Origin: Sedimentitalea sp041224545
GTDB taxonomy: Bacteria > Pseudomonadota > Alphaproteobacteria > Rhodobacterales > Rhodobacteraceae
Length of the DNA: 64,000 nucleotides
Reading direction: 5' to 3'
Assembly (NCBI RefSeq): GCF_041224545.1
Contig: NZ_JBGFGP010000104.1
Location: 1 to 64,000 of the forward strand
The notes under the pieces were generated by a model. The model was given only the letters and a program-made list of their open reading frames with translations, did no database searches and had not been told where the DNA came from. Both the position numbers and the translations under genes were made by a program. Shown here one piece after another: positions 32,179 to 41,077 of this stretch (the stretch's first letter is position 1; each line of letters opens with the position of its first letter).

Positions 32179-33663
32179 ATGGATACCAACACGGCCATTC
32201 TTGCCAGCATGCTGATCCCGGCGCTTGCCGCGATTGCCAACCTTGTGCTGCGCGAGGCACCCAACCTGCGCGACGGCACGACCTTTGTCGCCGCGCTCCT
32301 GACCTTTGGCTGCGTTCTCAACATCCTTTACAACGTCGGCAATGGCACCACCGAACCGATGGTTCTGCTGACGGTGATGCCGGGGCTCGAACTCGCCTTC
32401 AATGTCGAGCCTCTGGGCCTGATGTTCGCGCTGATTGCCAGCGGGCTCTGGATCCTGACGCATCTCTACGGCGTCGGCTACATGCGCGGCAACAACGAGG
32501 ATCACCACGCGCGGTTCTTCTGCTTTTTCTCGGTTGCGATCTCGGCGACGCTTGGCATCGCCTTTGCCGCCAACATGTTCACGCTGTTCCTGTTCTACGA
32601 GGCATTGACGCTCTCGACCTTTCCTCTGGTCGCGCACAAGGGCACGGATGAGGCGCGGGCCGGCGCGCGGGTTTACCTCGGTATCCTGATCGGCACCTCG
32701 ATCGGGTTTCTGCTGGTGGCGGTGATCTGGACCTGGACCCTGACCGGGACGCTCGACTTTACCAGGGGCGGTATCCTGCGAGGGAATGTCACGGGTATGA
32801 TGGTGCCGGTGCTGCTGGCGCTTTATGCCTTTGGCATCGGCAAGGCGGCTCTGATGCCGTTCCACCGCTGGCTGCCGTCCGCGATGGTCGCGCCGACACC
32901 GGTTTCGGCCCTGCTGCACGCGGTGGCGGTGGTCAAGGCGGGTGTTTTCACCATGCTCAAGGTTGGTGTCTATATCTTCGGCATCGATTTTCTTGCCGAG
33001 ACCGGAGCGTCGGAATGGCTGATGTGGCTGGCGGCGTTCTCGATCATCGCGGCGTCGGTCGTGGCGATGACCAAGGACAACCTCAAGGCGCGTCTGGCCT
33101 ATTCCACGGTCAGTCAACTCAGCTATATCACGCTGGGCATGGCGCTGGCCACGTCGATGGGGGTGCTGGGCGGCGGGCTTCACATCGCGATGCACGCGAT
33201 GGGCAAGATCACCCTCTTCATGTGCGCGGGGTCGATCTATGTCGCCGTGCACAAGACCGAGATCAGCCAGATGAACGGGCTGGGTCGGGTGATGCCCATC
33301 ACCTATGGCGCATTCCTGATTGGCGCCCTGTCGATCATAGGATTGCCGCCCCTCGGCGGATCGTGGAGCAAATGGCTGCTGGTGATGGGCGCGGCGGATA
33401 CCGGGCAATGGGTGATGATTGTCGTGCTGATGGCCAGTTCCCTGTTGAACGTGGTTTACCTGCTGTCGATCGTCGGGCGCGGTTTCTTCATGCCCAATCC
33501 CGACATCGCCGAGGGCGCGAAATCCGCCGAGGCGGGCGTGCTGGTCTGGTTGCCGCCGGTGCTGACCGCATTTGGCTGTGTCGTTCTGTTCTTTTACGCA
33601 GGAGAGATCGAGAGCTTTCTGACTCCCCTGATTACCGAGGCGGGGGTGAGCGATGGACAATAG
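32179..33663 (+). CDS. Second MrpD-like antiporter subunit
   Basis: A 494-residue ND-like membrane protein with the same channel landmarks as MrpD: TLFLFYEALTLSTFPLVAHK, GIGKAALMPFHRWLPSAM and HIAMHAMGKITLFMCAG, then GLPPLGGSWSKW. It differs clearly from the first subunit (different loop lengths, HAMGK for NHGITK), so it is not a recent duplicate. It starts eight bases after mnhD and its end overlaps the next small gene by eleven bases. In classical Mrp the second channel is the N-terminal part of MrpA; this and the third protein appear to fill that place. Confidence 0.92.
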   Translation: MDTNTAILASMLIPALAAIANLVLREAPNLRDGTTFVAALLTFGCVLNILYNVGNGTTEPMVLLTVMPGLELAFNVEPLGLMFALIASGLWILTHLYGVGYMRGNNEDHHARFFCFFSVAISATLGIAFAANMFTLFLFYEALTLSTFPLVAHKGTDEARAGARVYLGILIGTSIGFLLVAVIWTWTLTGTLDFTRGGILRGNVTGMMVPVLLALYAFGIGKAALMPFHRWLPSAMVAPTPVSALLHAVAVVKAGVFTMLKVGVYIFGIDFLAETGASEWLMWLAAFSIIAASVVAMTKDNLKARLAYSTVSQLSYITLGMALATSMGVLGGGLHIAMHAMGKITLFMCAGSIYVAVHKTEISQMNGLGRVMPITYGAFLIGALSIIGLPPLGGSWSKWLLVMGAADTGQWVMIVVLMASSLLNVVYLLSIVGRGFFMPNPDIAEGAKSAEAGVLVWLPPVLTAFGCVVLFFYAGEIESFLTPLITEAGVSDGQ

Positions 33664-34000
33664 GACGCCCGACAATGCCGACACCTATCCGGCCCTGGGC
33701 CGGGCGTTCCTGTGGCTGGACAGGCCCGGTGGCGCAAAGGTCGTGCGCTATACTCTCTTCATCCTCTGCGCCCTGCTGATCGTCGCGGATTTTATCTTTT
33801 ACAAGAAGGGCTATCTTGCGATCGAGGAGTTTCCGATATTCTATGCGCTCTTCGGCTTCTTTTCCTGCGCGGCGCTGTTGATCTGTGCGGTTGTGATGCG
33901 TGTCATCCTGGAACGGCCCAGGGATTACTACGCGCCCACGGACGGCGCCCCCGAACCCTTGCCGCAGGAGCAGGTCGCGAAGGTGGATCACCATGCTTGA
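33653..34000 (+). CDS. Small two-helix membrane protein of the Mrp operon
   Basis: A 115-residue protein with two membrane helices (about residues 33-50 and 63-84) separated by the short loop YKKGYLAIEEFP, and a proline-rich acidic C-terminus. Its start overlaps the preceding gene by eleven bases and its stop overlaps the following one by eight, so it is translated as part of the antiporter set. I cannot match it to MrpA-G. The loop and the position between two large ND-like subunits suggest a small structural subunit at their interface. Confidence 0.82.
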   Translation: MDNRTPDNADTYPALGRAFLWLDRPGGAKVVRYTLFILCALLIVADFIFYKKGYLAIEEFPIFYALFGFFSCAALLICAVVMRVILERPRDYYAPTDGAPEPLPQEQVAKVDHHA

Positions 34001-35690
34001 CGCGCTGCCCACCGCTTTTCTGTTCTTCCTGGCGGCGCTGATCCTGCCGATCCTGCCGCGCGGTCCGCTGCGCAGCCTGCTGGTGCTGATCGTGTCGGTT
34101 GTCGCGGGGCTGGCGGTCTATGCGATGCCCATGGGAAATCTCGTGCAGACCGAATTATTCGGCTTCACACTCGATCTCATGCGCGTGGACCCGCTCAGCC
34201 GGGTATTCGCGCTGCTGTTCTGCATTGCCGCTTTTCTCGGCGGTCTCTTTGCCTGGCACCTGCGCGATACGGTGCAACAGGTGGCGATGCTGCTCTATGT
34301 GGGGGCGGCCATCGGGGCGGTTTTTGCCGGGGATCTCGTCACCTTGTTCTTCTACTGGGAAGGCACGGCGATTTCGTCGGTGTTCCTGATCTGGGCACGT
34401 CGCAGCGAAGGATCGTATTTTTCGGGGATGCGCTATCTCACGATCCAGATCGGCTCGGGCGTGATGTTGCTGGCCGGCATCATCCTGCACTACAGCGCCA
34501 CGGGCAGCATCGCATTCGACGCCATGACGCTGGACTCGCCGGCAAGCTGGCTGATCTTCATTGCCTTCGGGGTCAAGGCGGCCTTCATCCTGCTCAACAA
34601 CTGGATGATCGATGCCTACCCCTCGGCCACCGTCACCGGCACCGTCATCCTGTCGGCCTTTACCACCAAGCTGGCGATCTACGCGCTGGCCCGTGGTTTT
34701 GCCGGGACCGAGCTGCTGATCTATATCGGGGCGGCCACGGCGGTTTATCCGTTGATCTGGGCACAACTGGAAAATGATCTGCGGCGGGTGGTGGCCTATG
34801 CGCTGAACCTGCAACAGGGGTTCATGTTCGTTGGCATCGGCATTGGCACCGAACTGGCGCTGAACGGGGCGATTGCGCATGCGTTTGTCGGCGTGCTGTA
34901 TGGCATGCTCCTGTTCATGACGCTCGGCGCTGTGATGTATCGCACCGGCACCAGCCGGGCCACCGATCTTGGCGGGATCTACAAGACGATGCCGCTGACC
35001 GCGCTGTTCTGTCTGGTGGGCGCGGCCTCGATTTCGGCCTTTCCGCTCTTTGCGGGTTTCGTTTCCAAATCGCTGATCATCTCGGCGACGGCCAAGGGAT
35101 CGTACTATGTGGTCTGGGGCTGCCTGCTGCTCGCCAGCGCCGGAGGCTTTCTGGTCTGCGGCCTGAAGGTGCCGTTCTTTGCCTTTTTCAGCAAGGATAG
35201 CGGCCTGCGCCCGCGCGAGGCACCCGGTCATATGTTGCTGGTCATGGGACTGACGGCGGTGCTCTGTGTTCACGCAGGCACGAATCCGACCGCCCTTTAT
35301 TCGCTGCTGCCGTATGACGTGAGCTATCAGCCTTATTCGACCGGCCATATCATCACGCAATTGCAGTTGCTGCTGTTCTCGGCACTGGCATTTGCCCTGC
35401 TGTTGCCGACCCGGTTGTACCCGCGCCCGAACCCGACGGTGAATCTCGATTTCGACTGGGTCTACCGGCGTTTGCTGCTGGGGGCGATCGGTCTGCTCGC
35501 GATCCCGGTGCGCGGGTTCTTCCGTGCGCTGGACCGGTTCAAGGCCGGTCCGCTGAAGGCGCTGATCCGCACGCTTTACAATACCTACGGGCCAATGGCG
35601 CGCACCTCGCAATTCTGGCCGACCGGGGCGATGGTGCTCTGGATCGCGATCCTGCTTGGGGTCACGCTGCTGGTGAGCTACGCCTCCTGA
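33993..35690 (+). CDS. Third ND-like (MrpA-N/MrpD-like) antiporter subunit
   Basis: A 565-residue ND-family protein. The landmarks are LVTLFFYWEGTAISSVFLIWARR, FGVKAAFILLNNWMIDAYPSAT and AHAFVGVLYGMLLFMTLGAV, ending with an extended C-terminal stretch (DWVYRRLLLGAIG and beyond). The proton-path histidines of the HRW motif are replaced by NNWM, so its channel differs from the other two. ATG at 33993 is chosen within the overlap with the small gene; the open frame from 33900 is not needed. It is the last gene of the operon; 97 bases follow before the aminotransferase. Confidence 0.9.
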   Translation: MLDALPTAFLFFLAALILPILPRGPLRSLLVLIVSVVAGLAVYAMPMGNLVQTELFGFTLDLMRVDPLSRVFALLFCIAAFLGGLFAWHLRDTVQQVAMLLYVGAAIGAVFAGDLVTLFFYWEGTAISSVFLIWARRSEGSYFSGMRYLTIQIGSGVMLLAGIILHYSATGSIAFDAMTLDSPASWLIFIAFGVKAAFILLNNWMIDAYPSATVTGTVILSAFTTKLAIYALARGFAGTELLIYIGAATAVYPLIWAQLENDLRRVVAYALNLQQGFMFVGIGIGTELALNGAIAHAFVGVLYGMLLFMTLGAVMYRTGTSRATDLGGIYKTMPLTALFCLVGAASISAFPLFAGFVSKSLIISATAKGSYYVVWGCLLLASAGGFLVCGLKVPFFAFFSKDSGLRPREAPGHMLLVMGLTAVLCVHAGTNPTALYSLLPYDVSYQPYSTGHIITQLQLLLFSALAFALLLPTRLYPRPNPTVNLDFDWVYRRLLLGAIGLLAIPVRGFFRALDRFKAGPLKALIRTLYNTYGPMARTSQFWPTGAMVLWIAILLGVTLLVSYAS

Positions 35691-35787
35691 ATTTCGGACC
35701 GTGAATCGGGCTGATCAAGGCTGGTGTCCGGCTGGCTTGCCGTGCATGGTGTGCGCGTTGACGCCGTGATCCGAGGAAAGAAGTGCC

Positions 35788-37164
35788 ATGACTTTTCAGC
35801 CCAACTCGCCCGAGGCCCGTGATGTGGCCTATCATCTGCACAGCTACACCAACGCCCGCGCCCATCAGGAAGACGGGCCGCTGATCATCGAACGTGGCGA
35901 CGGTGCCTATGTGATCGACAACAGCGGCAATCGCTATCTCGAAGGCATGGCGGGGTTGTGGAGTGTCGGTGTCGGGTTCAACGAGCCGCGTCTTGCGGCG
36001 GCAGCAGCGCGGCAGATGGAGAAGCTGCCGTTCTATCACACGTTCGGCAGCCGCTCGCACGGGCCTGCGGTGGATCTGGCGGAAAAGCTGATTCAGCTTG
36101 CTCCGGTGCCGATGAGCAAGGTGTTCTACACCAATTCCGGATCCGAGGCCAATGACTCGGTGCTGAAACTGCTGTGGTATCGCTCAAACGCCATGGGGCA
36201 GCCGCAACGCAAGAAGATCATCAGCCGCCTGCGTGGGTATCACGGCGTGACCATCGCATCGGCGAGCATGACCGGCTTGCCGACGAACCACGAATCCTTT
36301 GACCTGCCCATTGCCAACGTGCTGCATACCGGCAGCCCGCATCACTATCGCGATGCGCGCGAGGGCGAGAGCGAAGTCGAATTTGCCACCCGCCTGGCGG
36401 CCGAACTCGAAGAGATGATTCTTGCCGAGGGGCCGGAAACGGTGATGGCCTTCATTGCCGAGCCGGTGATGGGGGCCGGCGGCGTCGTGGTGCCGCCTAA
36501 GACCTACTGGGCGCGGATCCAGGAGGTGCTGCGCAAATACGATATCCTGCTGGTCGCGGACGAGGTGATTTGCGGCTTTGGCCGCACCGGGAAAATGTTC
36601 GGTTCGCAGACCTTCGACATGAAACCCGATGTCCTGGTGATGTCCAAGCAGATCACGTCGAGCTATTTTCCGCTTTCGGCCTTCATGATCAACGACAAGG
36701 TGTTCGAACCGCTGGCCGACGAAAGCAACCGGATCGGCGTGCTGGGTCATGGTTTCACCGCGGCCGGTCATCCGACCGGGGCGGCGATCGCATTGGAGAA
36801 TATCGCGATCATCGAGGAACGCGGGCTTGTCGCCAATGCCGCCGAGATGGGCGGCTACCTGCATGAGCGGCTGAGAGAAGTCGCCGATCATCCGCTCGTG
36901 GGCGAGGTGCGCGGCGTCGGTCTGCTCGCTGCGGTCGAACTTGTGCTCGACAAACAGACGCGGAGCGCGGCGGAGAAACCGGGGCAGCTTGGCAAACACG
37001 CGGCCGGGCGGCTCTTCGCGCATGGGGTGATTTCGCGGCCGATGGTCGATGCGCTTGCCTTCTGTCCGCCGATGATCGTCAACCGGGGCGACATCGACGG
37101 GTTCCTCTCCGCACTTGGCACGTCGCTTGACGAGACCGCCGACGCCTTTGGCATTTCGCGCTGA
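35788..37164 (+). CDS. Class III (omega) aminotransferase, SpuC-like
   Basis: A 458-residue PLP enzyme of the class III aminotransferase family. The PLP lysine is K287 in VMSKQITSSYFPLS, the pyridine-nitrogen aspartate is D258 in LLVADEVICGFGRTG, and phosphate binding is at TNSGSEANDS (115-124). It resembles polyamine/pyruvate and taurine-type transaminases (SpuC-like block RGYHGVTIASASMTG). AGGAAAGAAGTGCC precedes the ATG. A polyamine-type ABC importer lies 2-7 kb away on the other strand, which makes a polyamine or beta-amino donor plausible; this is inference. It is followed by a CoA-transferase gene 17 bases on. Confidence 0.9.
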   Translation: MTFQPNSPEARDVAYHLHSYTNARAHQEDGPLIIERGDGAYVIDNSGNRYLEGMAGLWSVGVGFNEPRLAAAAARQMEKLPFYHTFGSRSHGPAVDLAEKLIQLAPVPMSKVFYTNSGSEANDSVLKLLWYRSNAMGQPQRKKIISRLRGYHGVTIASASMTGLPTNHESFDLPIANVLHTGSPHHYRDAREGESEVEFATRLAAELEEMILAEGPETVMAFIAEPVMGAGGVVVPPKTYWARIQEVLRKYDILLVADEVICGFGRTGKMFGSQTFDMKPDVLVMSKQITSSYFPLSAFMINDKVFEPLADESNRIGVLGHGFTAAGHPTGAAIALENIAIIEERGLVANAAEMGGYLHERLREVADHPLVGEVRGVGLLAAVELVLDKQTRSAAEKPGQLGKHAAGRLFAHGVISRPMVDALAFCPPMIVNRGDIDGFLSALGTSLDETADAFGISR

Positions 37165-37180
37165 CAGGGCAGGGCGCAAC

Positions 37181-38389
37181 ATGGCAGGACCGCTTGATGG
37201 CGTTCGCGTCGTCGACCTTACCACGATGATCTCGGGCCCCTTGGCCACCATGACCCTTGCGGATCAGGGGGCCGAGGTGATCAAGATCGAGCATCCCAGG
37301 GGGGGCGATCACAGTCGCCAGGTGGCCGACCGGCGCGGCGGTTTTGCCGCGTCGTTTCTGAACAACAACCGCAACAAGCGGTCCATCGCGCTGAACCTCA
37401 AGGACCCGCGCGGGATCGAGGCGGCGCTCAGGCTCTGTGAGGGCGCCGATGTGTTCATCCAGAACTTTCGCCCGGGCGTTGCCGAGCGGATCGGCCTTGG
37501 CGAGGCGGCGGTGCGCGCGGCGCGACCCGATATCGTCTATACCTCGATTGCCGGTTTCGGGTTCGAGGGCGACTGGGCGGGCAAACCGGTTTATGATCCG
37601 CTGATCCAGGCGCTGTCGGGATTGGCCAGCGTGCAGGGGGGCGGGGCCAGACCCAGGCTGGTGCGCACCATCGTGCCCGACAAGGTGACCGCGCTCCAGG
37701 CCAGCCAGGCGATCACCGCAGCGCTTTTTGCCCGCCAGCGCAGCGGGCAGGGCACGCATCTGCGGCTGTCGATGCTGGATACCATGATCGCCTTTCTGTG
37801 GAGTTCGGATATGGCGGGGCATACCTTTGTCGGTGACGAGGTGCCCGAGCAGGATGCCGAGGTCGCGCAGAATTACGTGGAACTGATCTATCAAACCGCC
37901 GATGGCTGGATGGCGGTGTCGGCGCATACCGACAGCACCTGGGCCGGGCTGTGCGCCGCTGTCGACCGACCCGACTGGCTGGCGGATCCGCGGTTCGCCA
38001 CGGTCGCCGCGCGCGAGGTGAACAAGGCCGCGCGGCTGGACCTGACACAACAGGCGCTGATTACCGACAGCACCGGCAACTGGATGCAACGGCTGCCCGC
38101 GCATGACGTGCCCTGCGCGCCGGTTCTGACGCGCACGCAGATGTATGCGCACCCGCAGGTCGTCGCCAACGGCGCGATCATCGAAACCGATCATCCACAG
38201 GCCGGCCGGTTGCGTCAGGCCCGACCGCCCGCGCAATTCTCGGCAACGCCTCTGGATGTACCGCGCCCGGCGCGTCGCCTGGGCGAGGACACCCGTGCAG
38301 TGCTGAGCGATGCCGGTTACGATGACCGGGCCATTGACGCGATGATCGCCGCAGGCGTGGCCACCGAAGCACAGGACAGCGAAACATGA
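37181..38389 (+). CDS. CaiB/BaiF-family CoA transferase
   Basis: A 402-residue class III CoA transferase. It starts with the conserved MAGPLDGVRVVDLTTMISGP and GAEVIKIEHP (31-40). The nucleophilic aspartate expected from formyl-CoA transferase aligns with D167 in TIVPDKVTALQA, and GQGTHLRLSMLD (189-200) follows as usual. It moves CoA between carboxylic acids; the pair is not known. The ATG at 37181 lies 17 bases after the aminotransferase stop, and its stop overlaps the next GST gene (ATGA), so the three genes form an operon. Confidence 0.92.
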   Translation: MAGPLDGVRVVDLTTMISGPLATMTLADQGAEVIKIEHPRGGDHSRQVADRRGGFAASFLNNNRNKRSIALNLKDPRGIEAALRLCEGADVFIQNFRPGVAERIGLGEAAVRAARPDIVYTSIAGFGFEGDWAGKPVYDPLIQALSGLASVQGGGARPRLVRTIVPDKVTALQASQAITAALFARQRSGQGTHLRLSMLDTMIAFLWSSDMAGHTFVGDEVPEQDAEVAQNYVELIYQTADGWMAVSAHTDSTWAGLCAAVDRPDWLADPRFATVAAREVNKAARLDLTQQALITDSTGNWMQRLPAHDVPCAPVLTRTQMYAHPQVVANGAIIETDHPQAGRLRQARPPAQFSATPLDVPRPARRLGEDTRAVLSDAGYDDRAIDAMIAAGVATEAQDSET

Positions 38390-39120
38390 TCGATCTTTAC
38401 TATGCCCCGACGCCCAATGGCTGGAAGGCCGCGATCATGCTCGAAGAGTGCGGGATCGATTATCGCCCCAACCTGCTGCGCCTGTCCGACGGCGATCAGT
38501 TCTCGCCCGATTTTCTTGCCATCAGCCCGAATGCCAAGATACCGGCGATCCTCGATCACGATCCTGCGCCCGCGTGGGGGCGCGATCCGGTTCCGGTTTT
38601 CGAATCCGGTGCGATCCTGCTCTATCTCGCTGAAAAGACGGGCCGCTTTCAGCCTCCGGCCAGCGACCTGCGGGGCCGCAAGGAGATGATGGAATGGCTG
38701 TTCTGGCAGGTCGGCAATCAGGGGCCGATGGGCGGGCAACTCAGCCATTTCCGCAACTACGCGCCCGATGATCAGAAAGACTATGGGTTCAATCGGTATC
38801 TTGGCGAATATGACCGCAATCTCGGCGTGCTGGAAAACCGTCTGGCGGGGCGCGACTGGATACTCGACGACTATTCGATTGCCGACATGCTGATCTTTCC
38901 CTGGGCGTTTATCGCCAAGCCGCTGGGCGCGTCGCTGGACGACTTTCCCAATGTCGCCGGCTGGCGGGCGCGGATCAAGTCCCGCCCGGCAGTGCAGTGC
39001 GCCATCGACCTGAACAAGTCGGATCAGAACAGGGGACGACACCGGGTCGACAACAACTCGGTTCTGTTCAACCAGTCCGCAGCGTCCCTGCGGCCGCGCT
39101 CCGAAGAGAGCGGTTCCTGA
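38386..39120 (+). CDS. Glutathione S-transferase family protein (YfcG/Nu-class-like)
   Basis: A 244-residue GST. The N-terminus MIDLYYAPTPNGWKAAIMLEE carries the TPNGxK motif of the YfcG (Nu-class) disulfide-bond reductase branch, then KIPAILDHD and VFESGAILLYLAE for glutathione binding. The C-terminal domain has the DYSIADMLIFPW segment. The last 35 residues (from KSDQNRGRH) look non-conserved, as if the C-terminus had been extended. Its start overlaps the CoA-transferase stop. A strong hairpin directly follows the stop. Confidence 0.88.
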   Translation: MIDLYYAPTPNGWKAAIMLEECGIDYRPNLLRLSDGDQFSPDFLAISPNAKIPAILDHDPAPAWGRDPVPVFESGAILLYLAEKTGRFQPPASDLRGRKEMMEWLFWQVGNQGPMGGQLSHFRNYAPDDQKDYGFNRYLGEYDRNLGVLENRLAGRDWILDDYSIADMLIFPWAFIAKPLGASLDDFPNVAGWRARIKSRPAVQCAIDLNKSDQNRGRHRVDNNSVLFNQSAASLRPRSEESGS

Positions 39121-39149
39121 CACCGGGACCGCGCCTGGCGGTCCCGGTG
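39121..39149. terminator. Strong hairpin between convergent genes
   Basis: CACCGGGACCG (39121-39131) pairs perfectly with CGGTCCCGGTG (39139-39149) around a 7-base loop. It starts one base after the GST stop and lies seven bases beyond the stop of the minus-strand solute-binding protein gene, so it can serve both transcripts. T-rich sequence follows on the plus strand (TTGCTTTACTT). Confidence 0.8.
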
Positions 39150-39155
39150 GTTGCT

Positions 39156-40178
39156 TTACTTCTGAAGATCGGTCCAGATCCGGGTATAGATCGCCTGCAC
39201 ATCGGGCGGGCAGGTTTCGTTGAACACGCCGACGCTTCTCAGCTCTTCGGGAATGACAATCTCCGGCGCGGTCCTCATGTCCTCGGGCATGAATTCCTCG
39301 GACCCCGCGATACCATTGGCATAGCGGGCGAACTCGGAAATCAACGCGGCGTTTTCCGGCTCCATGATGAAATTCTGAAACGCCTTGGCTTCATCGACAT
39401 TCTGCGCGTCCTTGAGCACCGCGACCACATCCATCCAGACCGGATAGCCTTCCTTGGGATAGCCATAGGCGATGTTGTCGTTCTGCAGGCGCATGCGGAA
39501 ACTTGATCCGTTCCAGTTCACCCCGGCCCAAAGGTCTTCCTTGGCGAATTTCTCGATATTGCCGTAATCCATGCCGAGCCAGGATTTCTTGGCCTCGACC
39601 AGAGTATCGCGTACCTTCTTGAGCACGTCCTTGTCGCCGGTACAGGGCTCGCCGCCGTGATAGAGGATGGCCAGCGACATCACATCGCCCATTTCAGGCA
39701 CCACGTTGATCTTGCCCGCAAGCTCTTCCGGAGGATCGAGGAATATGGCCGAGGTGTTGATATCGCCGTCGTAATACTTGGTGTTCACCACGACGCCGGT
39801 GGTCCCCCATTGCCACGGCACGGTATAACGGCGGCCCGGATCCCATTTCACGTCGACCCAGGCCGGGTCCATGTTCTTGAAATTCTCCATCTGGTCCGGG
39901 CGGCTTTCGAGCAACAGCCCTTCGTTGATCCAGATCGGCACATAGGTGTGTGTGGGCACGACGATATCAAAGCCATGACCTCCGGCCTTGACCTTGGCCA
40001 GCGCCGTGTCGTTGCTGTCGAAATCGGTGACCGTGACCTTGATCCCGGTCTCGGCCTCGAATTTCTCGATCAGCTTGGGGTTGGTGTAATTGCCCCAGTT
40101 GTAGATGTTCAGTTCCTGTGCGGCGGCACCGGTCGCCAGAAGCGCAAGCGCCGATGCGGCGGATAGCAGATATTTCAT
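39156..40178 (-). CDS. potD: Polyamine-type ABC transporter substrate-binding protein
   Basis: A 340-residue periplasmic binding protein of the PotD/PotF family. The signal peptide is MKYLLSAASALALLATGAAA; the mature part opens with QELNIYNWGNYTNPKLIEKF, the family hallmark. TGVVVNTKYY and the W/Y/D-rich middle are typical of spermidine/putrescine or related amine binding. The start at 40178 has CTAGGAGTATACCTG upstream; the longer open frame is rejected. It is the last gene of a potA-potB-potC-potD operon, 65 bases after the second permease. Whether the ligand is putrescine, spermidine or another cation cannot be decided by eye. Confidence 0.9.
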   Translation of the reverse strand: MKYLLSAASALALLATGAAAQELNIYNWGNYTNPKLIEKFEAETGIKVTVTDFDSNDTALAKVKAGGHGFDIVVPTHTYVPIWINEGLLLESRPDQMENFKNMDPAWVDVKWDPGRRYTVPWQWGTTGVVVNTKYYDGDINTSAIFLDPPEELAGKINVVPEMGDVMSLAILYHGGEPCTGDKDVLKKVRDTLVEAKKSWLGMDYGNIEKFAKEDLWAGVNWNGSSFRMRLQNDNIAYGYPKEGYPVWMDVVAVLKDAQNVDEAKAFQNFIMEPENAALISEFARYANGIAGSEEFMPEDMRTAPEIVIPEELRSVGVFNETCPPDVQAIYTRIWTDLQK

Positions 40179-40243
40179 CAGGTATACTCCTAGTTGGTGT
40201 TCGGGTTCCCGCTCCCGGTTCGTCACGACCGGGTTGGCGCTGG

Positions 40244-41077
40244 TCAGCGTTTTCTCATGGTGAGCATGAAGAACAAGCTGACCAGGATTGCGCCCGCGAC
40301 GAGGATCGCGGTCGAAATGGCGTTGATTTCGGGTGTCACGACGCGCCTGAGCTGGCCGAGCATATAGGTTGGCAAGGTGTCCTGACCGGCGGATTTCACG
40401 AACTCGGTGATCACCACGTCGTCCAGCGAGATCACGAAGGCCAGCATCAGCCCCGCCACGATGCCCGGCCACATCAGCGGCAGCGTCACGCGGCGAAAGA
40501 CCTGCCAGCGCGAGGCATAGAGATCTGCGGCGGCGGCTTCGAGAGAGGTATCCATGGTTTCGAGCCGCGCGCGGATCGGCAAATAGGCGAAGGGCACGCA
40601 AAACGCGGTATGTGCGACGATCAGGTAGATCATGCTGGTATGCCCGGTCCAGACCTTGACCGCCGCAAAGACGATCAGCAGGGCGACGGCGGTCACGATC
40701 TCGGGCACCATCAGGGGCTGGTTGACCAGCGCATAGATCATGGTGCGACCGGGAAACCGTCGGGTGCGGGTCGTGGCGAGCGCGGCCATGGTGGCCGCGA
40801 CGGTGCCGATCGACGCCGCCACGGTCGCGAGATAGAGCGAGCGCAGGGCGGCGTCCTGTACCTGTTCATTGGCAATCGCGCGCTGGTACCAGCGCAACGA
40901 GAAGCCTTCCCAGATCGCCAGCGAGGTGCCGGCGTTGAAGGAATAGGTCACGAGGATCATGATCGGCGCATAGAGCACCACGAAAGTGAACAGCGCCACG
41001 ATGGCAAAGCCGGGCAGGGTGCGCACGGAATAGCCGCGTGCTTTCGATGTCGGGGCGTCGCGTGTCGGATCAGTCAT
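40244..41077 (-). CDS. potC: ABC transporter permease, PotC type
   Basis: A 277-residue inner-membrane permease with six helices (binding-protein-dependent transport family). The cytoplasmic EAA loop that docks on the ATPase is LEAAAADLYASRWQVFRRVTLP (about residues 177-198), directly before PGIVAGLMLAFVISLDD. The start MTDPTRD at 41077 is chosen over the ATG/GTG at 41107 because it overlaps the upstream stop by eight bases, as expected for coupled genes. It pairs with the PotB permease. Confidence 0.92.
   Translation of the reverse strand: MTDPTRDAPTSKARGYSVRTLPGFAIVALFTFVVLYAPIMILVTYSFNAGTSLAIWEGFSLRWYQRAIANEQVQDAALRSLYLATVAASIGTVAATMAALATTRTRRFPGRTMIYALVNQPLMVPEIVTAVALLIVFAAVKVWTGHTSMIYLIVAHTAFCVPFAYLPIRARLETMDTSLEAAAADLYASRWQVFRRVTLPLMWPGIVAGLMLAFVISLDDVVITEFVKSAGQDTLPTYMLGQLRRVVTPEINAISTAILVAGAILVSLFFMLTMRKR

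Noticed and set aside
30566..35612. Long minus-strand frames (up to 565 residues) across the Mrp operon
   Set aside because: Shadows of the ND-like membrane proteins; antisense of L/A/V-rich helices gives Q/R/H-rich nonsense.
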